Origin: Streptomyces sp. BK340
GTDB lineage: Bacteria; Actinomycetota; Actinomycetes; Streptomycetales; Streptomycetaceae
Direction: 5' to 3'
DNA: 64,000 nt
Assembly (NCBI RefSeq): GCF_007827595.1
Contig: NZ_VISR01000013.1
Coordinates: 124,001-188,000 of the forward strand
This document shows positions 15,286-23,493 of this stretch, in pieces. Each line of letters begins with the position of its first letter. The stretch's first letter is position 1. The notes below the pieces were generated by a model that saw only the letters and a list, made by a program, of their open reading frames with translations, ran no database searches and was not told the DNA's origin. The translations under genes and the position numbers were made by a program.

Positions 15286-16713
15286 TCAGCGCTCCCGCAC
15301 CCGGGTCGTCACCCACGCCCCCACCAGCGCCACCACCGCCATCGGCAGGAACACGGCGGCGAAGGCGGCGGGGCGGGTGGGGTCGGCCGCCGTGGCCGAG
15401 GTGCTGCCACCGCCCAGAGCGGCGAAGGCGGCGCCTGTCGCGGCCAGGAGGACCACGTTGGAGAGGGCGTCGGAGATCTGCAGGGCGGCGGAGTTGGCGC
15501 CGGCCTCCTCGGGCGCGGACAGCTGGAGCAGGAGCACGCTGGCGGAGGCGATCACCAGCCCCATGCCGAAGCAGCCGAAGGCCCAGGCGACGGCGACGGT
15601 CCAGACGGGCACGGCCTGCACGAGCACACTCGGCGCGGCGACGATCGCGGCGGCGACCAGCACCATCCCGACCGTCATCAGCCGGTCCCGGTGCTGCTCC
15701 ATGCGCGGCCTGGACTGCACCCACGAGCCCAGCGCCCAGGTCACCCCGCCCGCGGCCAGTGAGAACCCGGCCAGCGTCGGCGACAGCCCCCGCTGGGTGA
15801 CCAGCATCAGCGGTACGAAGGACTCCGCGGCGATGAAGGACCCGGCGGCCACCCCGCGCAGCAGCACGACGGAGGGCAGCCCGCGGACGGCTCGGTAGGT
15901 GCCGCGAGGCAGCAGGCCATGGACGGCGGGCACGAGCAGGGCGGCTCCGGCGAGGCCGGGGAGCAGGGAGAGCCAGCGCAGGTCCTGGGCGGCGTACTGG
16001 AGGAGTCCCGCGCCCAGGGAGATGCCGAGGGCGAGCCGGATACGGCGCCGGTCGAAGGAGCCGGAGTCCTCGCTGCCGGCCACCGGGCCCGACGCCCTGC
16101 GCCGTATCTGCGGCAGCGCCAGCGCGAGCGGGAAGACGACCAGCACCGGAATGCCGAGGAAGACCCACCGCCAGCCGAGGTGCTCCGTCACGGCGCCCGC
16201 GGCGAGGGGGCCGACGATGGACGGTACGACCCACCCCGCGGCGAAGGCCGCCATGATCGCGGGCCGCAGCCGCTCGGGGTAGGCGCGGCCGACGACGACG
16301 TACAGCGCGACGATGACCAGCCCGCCGCCGAAGCCCTGCACGGCCCGGCCCAGGATGAACACCCACATGCTCTGCGCGGTCCCGGCGACGACGAGCCCCG
16401 CGGCGAAGCCGGCGATCCCCGAGGTCAGCGCCCCGAGCGGGCCCTTGCGGTCGGACCACTGCCCGGCGAGCACCATCCCGAACAGGCTGGTCGTGAAGTA
16501 CCCCGAGAAGGCGAACGCGTACAGCGCCACGCCGTCCAGCTCCCGCGCAGCGACGGGCATCGCCGTCCCCACCGCGGTCGCCTCGAAGGCTATGAGCAGC
16601 ACGACGGAGACGATCCCGACGCTGAGCGCCCGATAGGCCCTGCCCAGCACACCGCCGTCTCTGCCGACGGCATCATCCACAACAGCGGTGTCAGGGGACT
16701 CAAGGGCACTCAT
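15286..16713 (-). CDS. MFS drug-efflux-type transporter
   Basis: A 475-residue, 14-helix-like major facilitator. It has the motif-A-like loop GQWSDRKGPLGALTSG between helices 2 and 3, the motif-C-like GWRWVFLGIPVLVV after helix 5, and an N-terminus typical of DHA2-type exporters (EATAVGTAMPVAARELDG). The chosen ATG at 16713 gives a normal N-terminus; earlier codons encode unrelated sequence. It is a single gene whose substrate cannot be predicted. Confidence 0.87.
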   Translation of the reverse strand: MSALESPDTAVVDDAVGRDGGVLGRAYRALSVGIVSVVLLIAFEATAVGTAMPVAARELDGVALYAFAFSGYFTTSLFGMVLAGQWSDRKGPLGALTSGIAGFAAGLVVAGTAQSMWVFILGRAVQGFGGGLVIVALYVVVGRAYPERLRPAIMAAFAAGWVVPSIVGPLAAGAVTEHLGWRWVFLGIPVLVVFPLALALPQIRRRASGPVAGSEDSGSFDRRRIRLALGISLGAGLLQYAAQDLRWLSLLPGLAGAALLVPAVHGLLPRGTYRAVRGLPSVVLLRGVAAGSFIAAESFVPLMLVTQRGLSPTLAGFSLAAGGVTWALGSWVQSRPRMEQHRDRLMTVGMVLVAAAIVAAPSVLVQAVPVWTVAVAWAFGCFGMGLVIASASVLLLQLSAPEEAGANSAALQISDALSNVVLLAATGAAFAALGGGSTSATAADPTRPAAFAAVFLPMAVVALVGAWVTTRVRER

Positions 16714-16888
16714 GCTCGCCAGCGTAAGGCCCGCAACCGCATGTGACCCCTGTCGGTAGTCCCACCCCGGCTGCGACCTTGGTCGTACACCCGCCGTTTC
16801 ATGAACGCAGTGTGGCAGTCCCATTGCGGCGGCGGACTTTCCCTTGAACCCCTCCTTCGCCGCCCCGTACGTTCATTCCACGAAACAC

Positions 16889-16985
16889 GGCCGTGTGCCC
16901 GAGTGGTTCAGGGGCTCGCCTGCGCTGCATCCATCAGCGAGCTCCGCTCGCGGGGAGTTCCGCGGGTTCGATTCCCGCCACGGCC
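16889..16985 (+). pseudogene. interrupted tRNA-Cys copy
   Basis: This 97-bp stretch has the same acceptor stem (GGCCGTG/CACGGCC), D-arm and a perfect T-arm (GCGGG-TTCGATT-CCCGC) as the intact tRNA-Cys 20 bp downstream. After CTCGCCTGC, where the intact gene continues with AAAGCGAG, it instead carries about 31 bases, then resumes at GAGTTCCGCGGG. The insert includes the perfect hairpin GCGAGC-TCC-GCTCGC. The anticodon loop is destroyed and no CCA is encoded, so it is unlikely to give a working tRNA. Confidence 0.75.
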
Positions 16986-17005
16986 GGACAACAGAAGATG
17001 ATCAC

Positions 17006-17080
17006 GGCCGTGTGCCCGAGTGGTTTAGGGGCTCGCCTGCAAAGCGAGTTACGTGGGTTCGATTCCCGCCACGGCCTCCA
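17006..17080 (+). tRNA. tRNA-Cys (GCA)
   Basis: A 75-base cloverleaf. The acceptor stem is GGCCGTG/CACGGCC with discriminator T and an encoded CCA. The anticodon stem-loop is CTCGC-CTGCAAA-GCGAG with anticodon GCA. The T-arm is GTGGG-TTCGATT-CCCGC with one U:G pair. A GC-rich terminator follows at 17103. Confidence 0.9.
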
Positions 17081-17102
17081 GTCCTTGACCAGGGCAAAGG
17101 AA

Positions 17103-17132
17103 GGGGCGGCACCCCGGGAGGGGCGCCGCCCC
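17103..17132 (+). terminator. terminator after tRNA-Cys
   Basis: GGGGCGGC (17103-17110) pairs with GCCGCCCC (17125-17132) around a 14-base loop, 23 bp after the tRNA. Confidence 0.7.
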
Positions 17133-17287
17133 ATCGATCATTCGCCCAGTGGTTCGGCCATCGGCGTGCAGTGGGCCGAAACCCCGCACAGCCGTATTCG
17201 TTTCTCGGTGCGGACCCGAGAAACGCGGACCGCCCGGGCTGTTGCGGCGGGCGGCGGCGTGCCGAACCCAGGGTGGAGGACCACACC

Positions 17288-18076
17288 ATGCTGACGACCG
17301 AGTACGTGCCGGGCGCTCCGAACTGGCTGGACCTGGGGAGTCCGGACACCGACGCGAGCGCCGCCTTCTACGCCGCCGTCTTCGGCTGGGACTTCCGCTC
17401 GGCGGGACCGGAGGCGGGCGGCTACGGCTTCTTCCAGCAGGACGGGAAGACGGTTGCGGGCCTCGGTCCGCTCACCGAAGAGGGGGCGAGTCCCTCCTGG
17501 ACGGTGTACTTCCACACGCCGGACGCCGACGCCACCGCCAAGGCCGTGGAGCAGGCGGGCGGCAGGGTCCGGGTCGCTCCGGCGGACGTCTTCTCCTTCG
17601 GGCGGATGGCCGCCTTCACCGACCCCACGGGCGCGGACTTCGCCGTCTGGCAGCCGGGCGGGACCAGCGGCCTGGAGGCTGTCGGCGTCCCCGGCAGCCT
17701 GTCCTGGGCCGAGCTGTACACCTCCGACGCGGCCGCGGCGAAGGCGTTCTACGGGTCGGTCTTCTCCTGGCGGATGACCGATGTGCCGATGGGCCCGGAG
17801 CTGACGTACACGCTCCTGGCCCCGTCCGGTGCCGGCGAGGAGGGGAGCCACGGCGGGCTGATGCAGCTGCCCCAGGAGAACCTCGACGCCGGATCGACGG
17901 CGGAGTGGCATCCCTACTTCGAGGTGAGCGACTGCGACGCCACGTTCGCCGGAGCCACCGCCGCCGGGGCCACCGTCCTGATCCCGACCACCGACGCGCC
18001 GGGGATCGGCCGCTTCGCCATGTTCCTCGACCCGGCCGGTGCGCCCTTCGCCGTCATCAGGACCGTCATGGGCTGA
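17288..18076 (+). CDS. two-domain VOC (glyoxalase/bleomycin-resistance) protein
   Basis: A 262-residue protein made of two tandem vicinal-oxygen-chelate modules. One starts NWLDLGSPDTDASAAFYAAV and the other SWAELYTSDAAAAKAFYGSV. Each ends with a glycine-rich strand (ADFAVWQPG, APFAVIRTVMG). The start ATG follows GGAGG by eight bases. Tandem VOC proteins of this kind are common in actinobacteria and mostly uncharacterised; proposed roles are small-molecule binding or lyase chemistry. It is a single gene convergent with the SUKH-like gene. Confidence 0.88.
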   Translation: MLTTEYVPGAPNWLDLGSPDTDASAAFYAAVFGWDFRSAGPEAGGYGFFQQDGKTVAGLGPLTEEGASPSWTVYFHTPDADATAKAVEQAGGRVRVAPADVFSFGRMAAFTDPTGADFAVWQPGGTSGLEAVGVPGSLSWAELYTSDAAAAKAFYGSVFSWRMTDVPMGPELTYTLLAPSGAGEEGSHGGLMQLPQENLDAGSTAEWHPYFEVSDCDATFAGATAAGATVLIPTTDAPGIGRFAMFLDPAGAPFAVIRTVMG

Positions 18077-18101
18077 GCGTGCGGTCCCGGCGCCACACGC
18101 C

Positions 18102-19262
18102 TCAGAGCACCCCGCCCGCCTCGTCCTGGAAGAGTTCCGTCCAGTAGTGCCAGTCGGTGTTCTCGGACAGGGCCGTGGGGTCGACCGAGGTCAGGGTCTG
18201 GATCATCGCCGCGGCCAGCTGGTCGTAGGCGTCGGTCGTCAGTTCGTTGCCCAGGTGCTCGTCGATCGTGCGCTCGTGGTGCAGGAGCCAGAGGGTGAAG
18301 GCCAGCGTGGAGACGTCGGTGTTCAGGGGGTAGAGCGTCGCCTCCGGCTCGCTGAAGGTGAGGATCGCGCCCGTTCTGCCGTCGATCACCAGGCTGTTGT
18401 CCTCGACCAGGTAGCCGAGGCGGATCAGGTGGTCGGAGTGGGCCGGGAGATCCTCCAGGGGGTACTCCCCGGCCCGCTCGCCGGTGAAGTACTCGGTGAG
18501 GGTCGGCAGCGGGACGTCCGTGTCGGCGTGGAAGAGGACCGCCTCCTCCGGCAGTCCCGTCTCCCGCAGGAAGCGGCGGGTCGGCTCGTGGGTGAGCGTG
18601 GTGGGGAAGTCCACCTCCTCGAAGCGGGCCACCCGGCCGTGGCCGAACTCCTGGTCCAGGACGCGGGCGGGGACGTCCAGGCTGAGGCCGGACGTGGTGC
18701 CGGGGTCGGCGATGAGGGCGAGCGGGCGGATCAGGGCCGCCGCCTTCCAGTACGGCGGGACCGCGCCGTCCGTGCCCTCCTCGAAGAGCGCGAGGAGGCG
18801 GCGGGAGGCCTCGGTCACCGTCTTGGGGCCGTACTGGCCCGACAGGGAGGAGAAACGGCCTCGCAGGCCCGCGAGTTCCTCCGTGACGGCGGCGAAGCGC
18901 AGGAGGGTGTCGAGGGAGGGCGCGAAGGGGCGGGGGTCGGACGGGGTGAAGAGGTAGGCCGTCGTGAGCTCGCCCGTGTCGCCGTCGAGCAGGATCGACT
19001 CGCGCTCCATGCCGGCGGGGTTGAGGAGTTCGCCTATGACCAGGCGGCTGCGCAGCTCCTCCGCGAGGTGGAAGGGGCCGTCCGTGGCGTCGCCGAGGGT
19101 GCGCAGGCCGTGCGTGCGGAGCGGGGAGAACGTCAACAGGTCGGTGTCCGCGGGCAGTCCGGGGCCCGTGAGCAGGCCGCGCGTCGGCGCGTGCGTGACG
19201 TACCGGTCCAGCTCCGCCTCGGTCAGCGTGATCGCCGGCACCCCGGCATCGGTCGTGCTCAT
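18102..19262 (-). CDS. tandem SUKH-4-like immunity-type protein
   Basis: A 386-residue soluble protein that appears to contain two copies of a SUKH-4-like domain. Strand pairs of the type LVIGELLNPAGMERESILLDGDTG and LGYLVEDNSLVIDGRTGAIL are each followed by a hydrophobic/acidic helix. SUKH proteins are typical immunity proteins of polymorphic toxin systems and also occur as orphan genes in Streptomyces. No toxin gene is adjacent. The ATG has GGGGGAG just upstream. The family call rests on the repeated DGxTG strand pattern and is moderately sure. Confidence 0.65.
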   Translation of the reverse strand: MSTTDAGVPAITLTEAELDRYVTHAPTRGLLTGPGLPADTDLLTFSPLRTHGLRTLGDATDGPFHLAEELRSRLVIGELLNPAGMERESILLDGDTGELTTAYLFTPSDPRPFAPSLDTLLRFAAVTEELAGLRGRFSSLSGQYGPKTVTEASRRLLALFEEGTDGAVPPYWKAAALIRPLALIADPGTTSGLSLDVPARVLDQEFGHGRVARFEEVDFPTTLTHEPTRRFLRETGLPEEAVLFHADTDVPLPTLTEYFTGERAGEYPLEDLPAHSDHLIRLGYLVEDNSLVIDGRTGAILTFSEPEATLYPLNTDVSTLAFTLWLLHHERTIDEHLGNELTTDAYDQLAAAMIQTLTSVDPTALSENTDWHYWTELFQDEAGGVL

Positions 19263-19462
19263 CGCTCCCCCGCGATCTTCCTCGGTGCGTCGGTCCCTGG
19301 GCTGGGCGTGCCCGGCCGCGCTCCGGCTTCCCTCGGAGAGCGGCGGTCCCCCATTGCCCGGAACACTACGCCGCACCACTGACAACGCCCGTGGGAAAGG
19401 ACGCCGGGCGGCCCTCGCCCGTTCCACTCCCGCCAGGAGTCGCGCGACCGTCGGCCTGCTCG

Positions 19463-19484
19463 GACGCCGTCACCCCGGTGACGG
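19463..19484 (-). terminator. terminator of the molybdenum-hydroxylase operon
   Basis: CGCCGTCACC and GGTGACGGCG form a perfect 10-bp stem with a two-base loop, just past the stop of the last gene on the minus strand. Confidence 0.6.
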
Positions 19485-19496
19485 CGCCCGCGTTCC

Positions 19497-19622
19497 TCAG
19501 GTGAAGTAGATGCCGCCCAGGACGACCGCCAGGGCCGCCACGGCGAAGATCAGGATCCACAGGAACAACTTGCCCAGGCTCGGCGGGGGCTCGTAGCGGG
19601 GTTCCTCGGGGGGCGTGGTCAC
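19497..19622 (-). CDS. 41-aa membrane miniprotein coupled to the hydroxylase operon
   Basis: Its GTG start overlaps the TGA of the molybdopterin subunit (GTGA), so translation is coupled. Residues 1-16 are Pro/Glu-rich and cytoplasmic (MTTPPEEPRYEPPPSLG). Residues 18-40 form one hydrophobic helix (LFLWILIFAVAALAVVLGG) ending IYFT. No family was recognised. It may dock the soluble hydroxylase complex at the membrane; that is inference from position only. Confidence 0.75.
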   Translation of the reverse strand: MTTPPEEPRYEPPPSLGKLFLWILIFAVAALAVVLGGIYFT

Positions 19623-21928
19623 TGCGGGGTCACCACCGCGGCCTGCGGACGGATCGGGAGGCGGTTGACCGGGCGGCCCGTCGCCGCGCGGACGGCCGAG
19701 GCGATCGCCGCCGGGGACGTCACCACCGGGACCGCGCTGACCGACTTGGCGCCGAAGGGGGCGACCACGTCCCGCTCCTCGACCAGCTTCACGATCCGGA
19801 TGTCCGGCGCGTCCAGCGCGGTCGGCAGGGCGTATCCGGTCAGGTCGGGGTGGCGGATCAGGCCGCGGGCCGTCCGCAGGTTCTCGGTGAGGGCGATGCC
19901 CACGCCCTGGGTGACACCCGCCTCGATGCGCGAGGCCAGCTGCGCCGGGTTCAGCACCCGGCCCACGTCCTGGGCGACCGCCAGCTCGACCACGCGGACC
20001 GAGCCGAGTTCGATGTCCACGTCCACCACCGCGCGGATCGCGCAGAAGGCGAGGCCGACGAAGGCGTCGCCCTGGCCCTGGGCGTCGAGGGGCTCGGTGG
20101 GGTGCGGGCGGCACTGGGCGGTGGCCCACAGCTCCTTGCCGTCCATCGCCTCGGTGACGGTCGTCGACAGCACGCCGTCGTACGAGGTGATCTTGCCGTC
20201 GGTGATCTGGAGCAGCTCGGTCGACATGCCGAACTTGTGCGCCAGGGGCTGCAGCAGTTGCGCGCGGACCATCTTGGCCGCGCGTTCCACCGCGCCGCCG
20301 GAGACCCAGGTGTGGCGGCCGCGGCAGCCCGCGCCCGCCGGGGGCTGGTCGGTGTCGACCGGTGCGACGTGCACCTCGTCGATGCCGAGCGTGTCCTGGA
20401 CGATCTGGCGGGCGAGGGTGCTGAAGCCCTGTCCCGTCTCCACGGCCGCGCACAGCACGGTCGCGACGCCGTCGTGGACCTTCACGGTCGCCGTGGAGAC
20501 CTCGTCGGCGCCCTCCACGCCGAGCATGTGCACCATGCCCAGGCCGTAGCCGACGCCCCGGCGCACCGCACCCGGCTCGCCCGCGCCCTCGGGACCGCCG
20601 GGCAGCAGCCAGTCCTCCTCGGGCGTGTCCTTGGGCAGCGCCGGAAGGGGGTGGTCACGGACCGTCTGGAGGAGTTCGGCCACCGGCGCCGGGCAGGTGA
20701 CCGTCTGGCCGATCGGCAGGACGTCCCCGGTCGCGAGCACGTTGCGCAGGCGCAGCTCGGCCGGGTCCTCGCCCAGCTTCTTCGCGAGCTTGTCCATCTG
20801 CGCCTCGTAGGCGGCGCACACCTGCATGGCGCCCTCGCCGCGCACATGGCCGGAGGGCGGGTTGTTGGTGCGTACGGCCCAGCCCTCGATGAAGGCGTTC
20901 GGGACGACGTACGGGCCGCAGGCGAAGGAGACGGCGGCGGCCAGGACCTCGGCGGAGGTGTCGGCGTAGGCGCCCGCGTCGAGGAGGATCTGCGCCTCGA
21001 CCTTGACCAGCCTGCCGTCGGCGTCGGCGTGGTGGCGGTAGCGCAGCAGGGTCGGGTGGCGGTGGGCGTGGCCGAGGAAGGACTCCTCGCGGGTGGCCGT
21101 GAGCTTCACCGGGCAGCCGGTCTTGAGGGCGAGCAGGCCGAGCGGGAGCTGGAAGCCCTGGTCCTCGCGGTCGGCGGTGGCGCCAGGCACCCCGGTGACG
21201 ACGATCTTCACCCGATCGGGGGACAGCCCGTAGCAGGCCGCGGCGGTGTTGCGGTCGGTGTGCGGGTCGGTGGAGGCCAGGTACAGCTCCACGCCGCCGT
21301 CGGGACGCGGCACGGCGAGACCGGCCTCGGCGCCGATGGGGGCCGGGTCCTGGCGGCCGATGCGGTACAGGCCCTCGACGACGACCTCGCCGACCGCGTC
21401 CGGGTCGCCGTGGCGCAGCGGGATGTGCCGGATCAGGTTGCCGTCGGGGTGCAGGGGCTCGGCCTCGAAGGCCTGCTCCGGGTCGGTGACCGGGTCGAGC
21501 ACCTCGTACTCGACGATGACGGCGGCGGCCGCCATCCGCGCGGTGTCCGGGTGGTCGGCGGCGACGGCCGCGATGGGCTCGCCGTGGTGGCGTACGACCT
21601 CGGAGGCGAACACCGGGCGGTCGGGTGTGCCCCGTCCGTACCGGGGGGTGCCGGGCACGTCCTCGTGGGTGACGACGGCCCGTACGCCGGGCATCTCGCG
21701 CGCGTGGGTGGTGTCGATGGACAAGATGCGCGCGTGCGCGTGCGGGGAGCGCAGGACGGCCGCCCACAGCAGGCCCTCGGCCCACAGGTCGGCCGCGTAC
21801 GGGAAGGTGCCCTCGGTCTTGGCGCGCGCGTCGGCGTGCGGCAGCGAGGCGCCGAGGCCGTGCGGCAGCGGCTCGGCCGCCGGGGCCGCTTCGGCCGCGG
21901 TGGTCGCGGTGGCGGCTTCGTTGCTCAC
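19619..21928 (-). CDS. molybdopterin-binding (large) subunit of a xanthine dehydrogenase/CoxL-family hydroxylase
   Basis: A 769-residue protein. The N-terminal domain (LPHADARAKTEGTFPYAAD, then VLRSPHAHARILSID) and the Mo-cofactor domain are recognisable: VRGEGAMQV, EAQMDKLAKKLGEDPAELRLRN, ETGQGFSTLARQI. In this family the catalytic Glu sits in a GxGE motif near the C-terminus. Here the aligned stretch reads GAKSVSAVPVVTSPAAIASA, with no Glu. The GTG start overlaps the iron-sulfur gene and the stop overlaps the miniprotein, so all four genes form one tight operon. The substrate is unknown; purine, aldehyde and CO oxidation remain possible only if activity survives. Confidence 0.88.
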   Translation of the reverse strand: MSNEAATATTAAEAAPAAEPLPHGLGASLPHADARAKTEGTFPYAADLWAEGLLWAAVLRSPHAHARILSIDTTHAREMPGVRAVVTHEDVPGTPRYGRGTPDRPVFASEVVRHHGEPIAAVAADHPDTARMAAAAVIVEYEVLDPVTDPEQAFEAEPLHPDGNLIRHIPLRHGDPDAVGEVVVEGLYRIGRQDPAPIGAEAGLAVPRPDGGVELYLASTDPHTDRNTAAACYGLSPDRVKIVVTGVPGATADREDQGFQLPLGLLALKTGCPVKLTATREESFLGHAHRHPTLLRYRHHADADGRLVKVEAQILLDAGAYADTSAEVLAAAVSFACGPYVVPNAFIEGWAVRTNNPPSGHVRGEGAMQVCAAYEAQMDKLAKKLGEDPAELRLRNVLATGDVLPIGQTVTCPAPVAELLQTVRDHPLPALPKDTPEEDWLLPGGPEGAGEPGAVRRGVGYGLGMVHMLGVEGADEVSTATVKVHDGVATVLCAAVETGQGFSTLARQIVQDTLGIDEVHVAPVDTDQPPAGAGCRGRHTWVSGGAVERAAKMVRAQLLQPLAHKFGMSTELLQITDGKITSYDGVLSTTVTEAMDGKELWATAQCRPHPTEPLDAQGQGDAFVGLAFCAIRAVVDVDIELGSVRVVELAVAQDVGRVLNPAQLASRIEAGVTQGVGIALTENLRTARGLIRHPDLTGYALPTALDAPDIRIVKLVEERDVVAPFGAKSVSAVPVVTSPAAIASAVRAATGRPVNRLPIRPQAAVVTPQ

Positions 21929-23493
21929 GCCTGGCCTCCGTCCTGGCCGTAGTGCTGGTCGTGCGGTCCCGGTGCGCCGAAGGTGCCGGGACTGTCGAAG
22001 ACACCGGGTGCATGGAACGCCGACGGGTTGACGCCGCCGGAGCCCGGGCCCGCCTGGTGCGGAATACGTGCCTCGTCGCCGCCCGTCTCGGCGTCGGCGG
22101 CGGTGTGCGCCTCGCGTTCGGCGACGACCTCCCTGACGGCGTCCAGGACGCCCCGGTAGCCGGAGCAGCGGCACAGGTTGCCGCACAGGGCCTGGCGGGT
22201 CTCCAGCTCGGTCGGCGCCGGGTTGCCCTCCAGCAGGTCGTGCACGGTCATCGCCATGCCCGGCACGCAGAAACCGCACTGCACGGCACCGCACCGGGCG
22301 AGCGCCCGCTGCACGTCGGAGGGCTGCCCGTCGACGGCCAGGCCCTCGACGGTACGGACCTCGGCGCCGGCCGCGGTGACCGCCGGTACCAGGCACGAGG
22401 CCACCAGGCGTCCGTCCACCTGCACGTTGCAGGCGCCGCACTCGCCCTGCGAGCAGCCGTCCTTGGCCCCGGCGAGGCCCAGCCGCTCCCGCAGGACGTA
22501 CAGCAGGGACTCGCCGATCCAGGCGTCGGTGACGGGCCGGTCGGCGCTGTTGACGCGCAGCACGTACGAGGCGAGGGGATGGTCGTCCTGCGGCCCCTGG
22601 GCGGTCCGTTCCGGGTCCTCGGCGGCGTCGTGCCCGGAGGCCTCCGGGTCCTCGGGGGCCGGGGCGTGTGCCGCGGACTCGACGGGGTCCGCCGTGCCGG
22701 TGTCCTCCGACGGGCCGGCCGCCGGGTCCGTCTCGGCGGCCTCCGGGGCCGGGGGTGCGGCCGTGTCCGGCGTTCCCACGGCCTCCTGCGCGGCCGGTGG
22801 GGCCTCGGACTCACCGTGTCGCGCCGGGCCGTCAGCGGGGCCCTCAGGGGCCTGTGCGGGCGCTGTGGCGGCGTACGGCGCCGGGGGCGCGAACTCCGGC
22901 GCCGGGGACGCGTCGGCCATGTGGGGTTCGGCGGCGGGCTCCGGCTGGCCCCAGGGCCCGTCCGCGGGCTCCGTCGCCCAGGGCGCGGGCGCGCCGCCGG
23001 GCAGGGTGGCCGGCGGGGTGCCGCCCCACTGCTCGACCAGCGAGGACGTGGTGAACTCGCCCGACTCGTCCGGGAGATCGCCGCCGGCGACCGGGATGGA
23101 CCACTGCCCGGTGACGTCGTGCCCGGGCCCGGACGGGGCCGCGGGCTCCTCGAAGGTCCACTGCTGGGTGGTGGCGGGGTGGTACGTGAACCGGTCGTCC
23201 GCCGCCTGCTCCTGGGGCACGGCGTTCGGGTCGGGCCACTGGTGGCCGTCGCCGGGCACGGTCCAGCTGCCGGAGGCGGCCGGGTCGCTCGTCCCGTGGG
23301 TCGCCGTTATCTGCGGCGGCACGTAGCCGTGGCCGGGTGCGGCCAGGGGACTGTCACCGGACAGCAGGGCCTCGATGCCGCCCTCGGGGAGCTTGACGAA
23401 GGCGGTGGCCCCGTCGTCGTAGTCGCCCTGGGGCAGTGGGTCCCAGCGGCCGCCGCCCCGGGACGTGCCCTCTCCGTGCTGGTCGTCGGTCAC
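21925..23493 (-). CDS. [2Fe-2S] subunit with a 300-residue disordered N-terminal extension
   Basis: A 522-residue protein. The C-terminal part from about residue 305 is the normal CoxS/XdhC-type iron-sulfur subunit: plant-ferredoxin cluster C347, C352, C355, C367, then the second cluster C406xxC409 and C441xC443. Before it lie about 300 Pro/Ala/Glu-rich residues with no fold visible. They carry repeated short motifs (GSWTVP, QQWTFEE, GQWSIP, GEFTTS). Normal subunits are about 160-200 residues. The GTG start overlaps the FAD-subunit stop and has GGGAGG about nine bases upstream. It would pass electrons from the Mo centre to FAD. Confidence 0.9.
   Translation of the reverse strand: MTDDQHGEGTSRGGGRWDPLPQGDYDDGATAFVKLPEGGIEALLSGDSPLAAPGHGYVPPQITATHGTSDPAASGSWTVPGDGHQWPDPNAVPQEQAADDRFTYHPATTQQWTFEEPAAPSGPGHDVTGQWSIPVAGGDLPDESGEFTTSSLVEQWGGTPPATLPGGAPAPWATEPADGPWGQPEPAAEPHMADASPAPEFAPPAPYAATAPAQAPEGPADGPARHGESEAPPAAQEAVGTPDTAAPPAPEAAETDPAAGPSEDTGTADPVESAAHAPAPEDPEASGHDAAEDPERTAQGPQDDHPLASYVLRVNSADRPVTDAWIGESLLYVLRERLGLAGAKDGCSQGECGACNVQVDGRLVASCLVPAVTAAGAEVRTVEGLAVDGQPSDVQRALARCGAVQCGFCVPGMAMTVHDLLEGNPAPTELETRQALCGNLCRCSGYRGVLDAVREVVAEREAHTAADAETGGDEARIPHQAGPGSGGVNPSAFHAPGVFDSPGTFGAPGPHDQHYGQDGGQA

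Noticed and set aside
16889..16985. Possible selenocysteine tRNA, since the long insert contains TCA and a variable-arm-like hairpin
   Set aside because: The acceptor, D-arm and T-arm copy the adjacent tRNA-Cys, and the D-stem and acceptor lengths do not fit tRNA-Sec. A broken tRNA-Cys copy explains it better.
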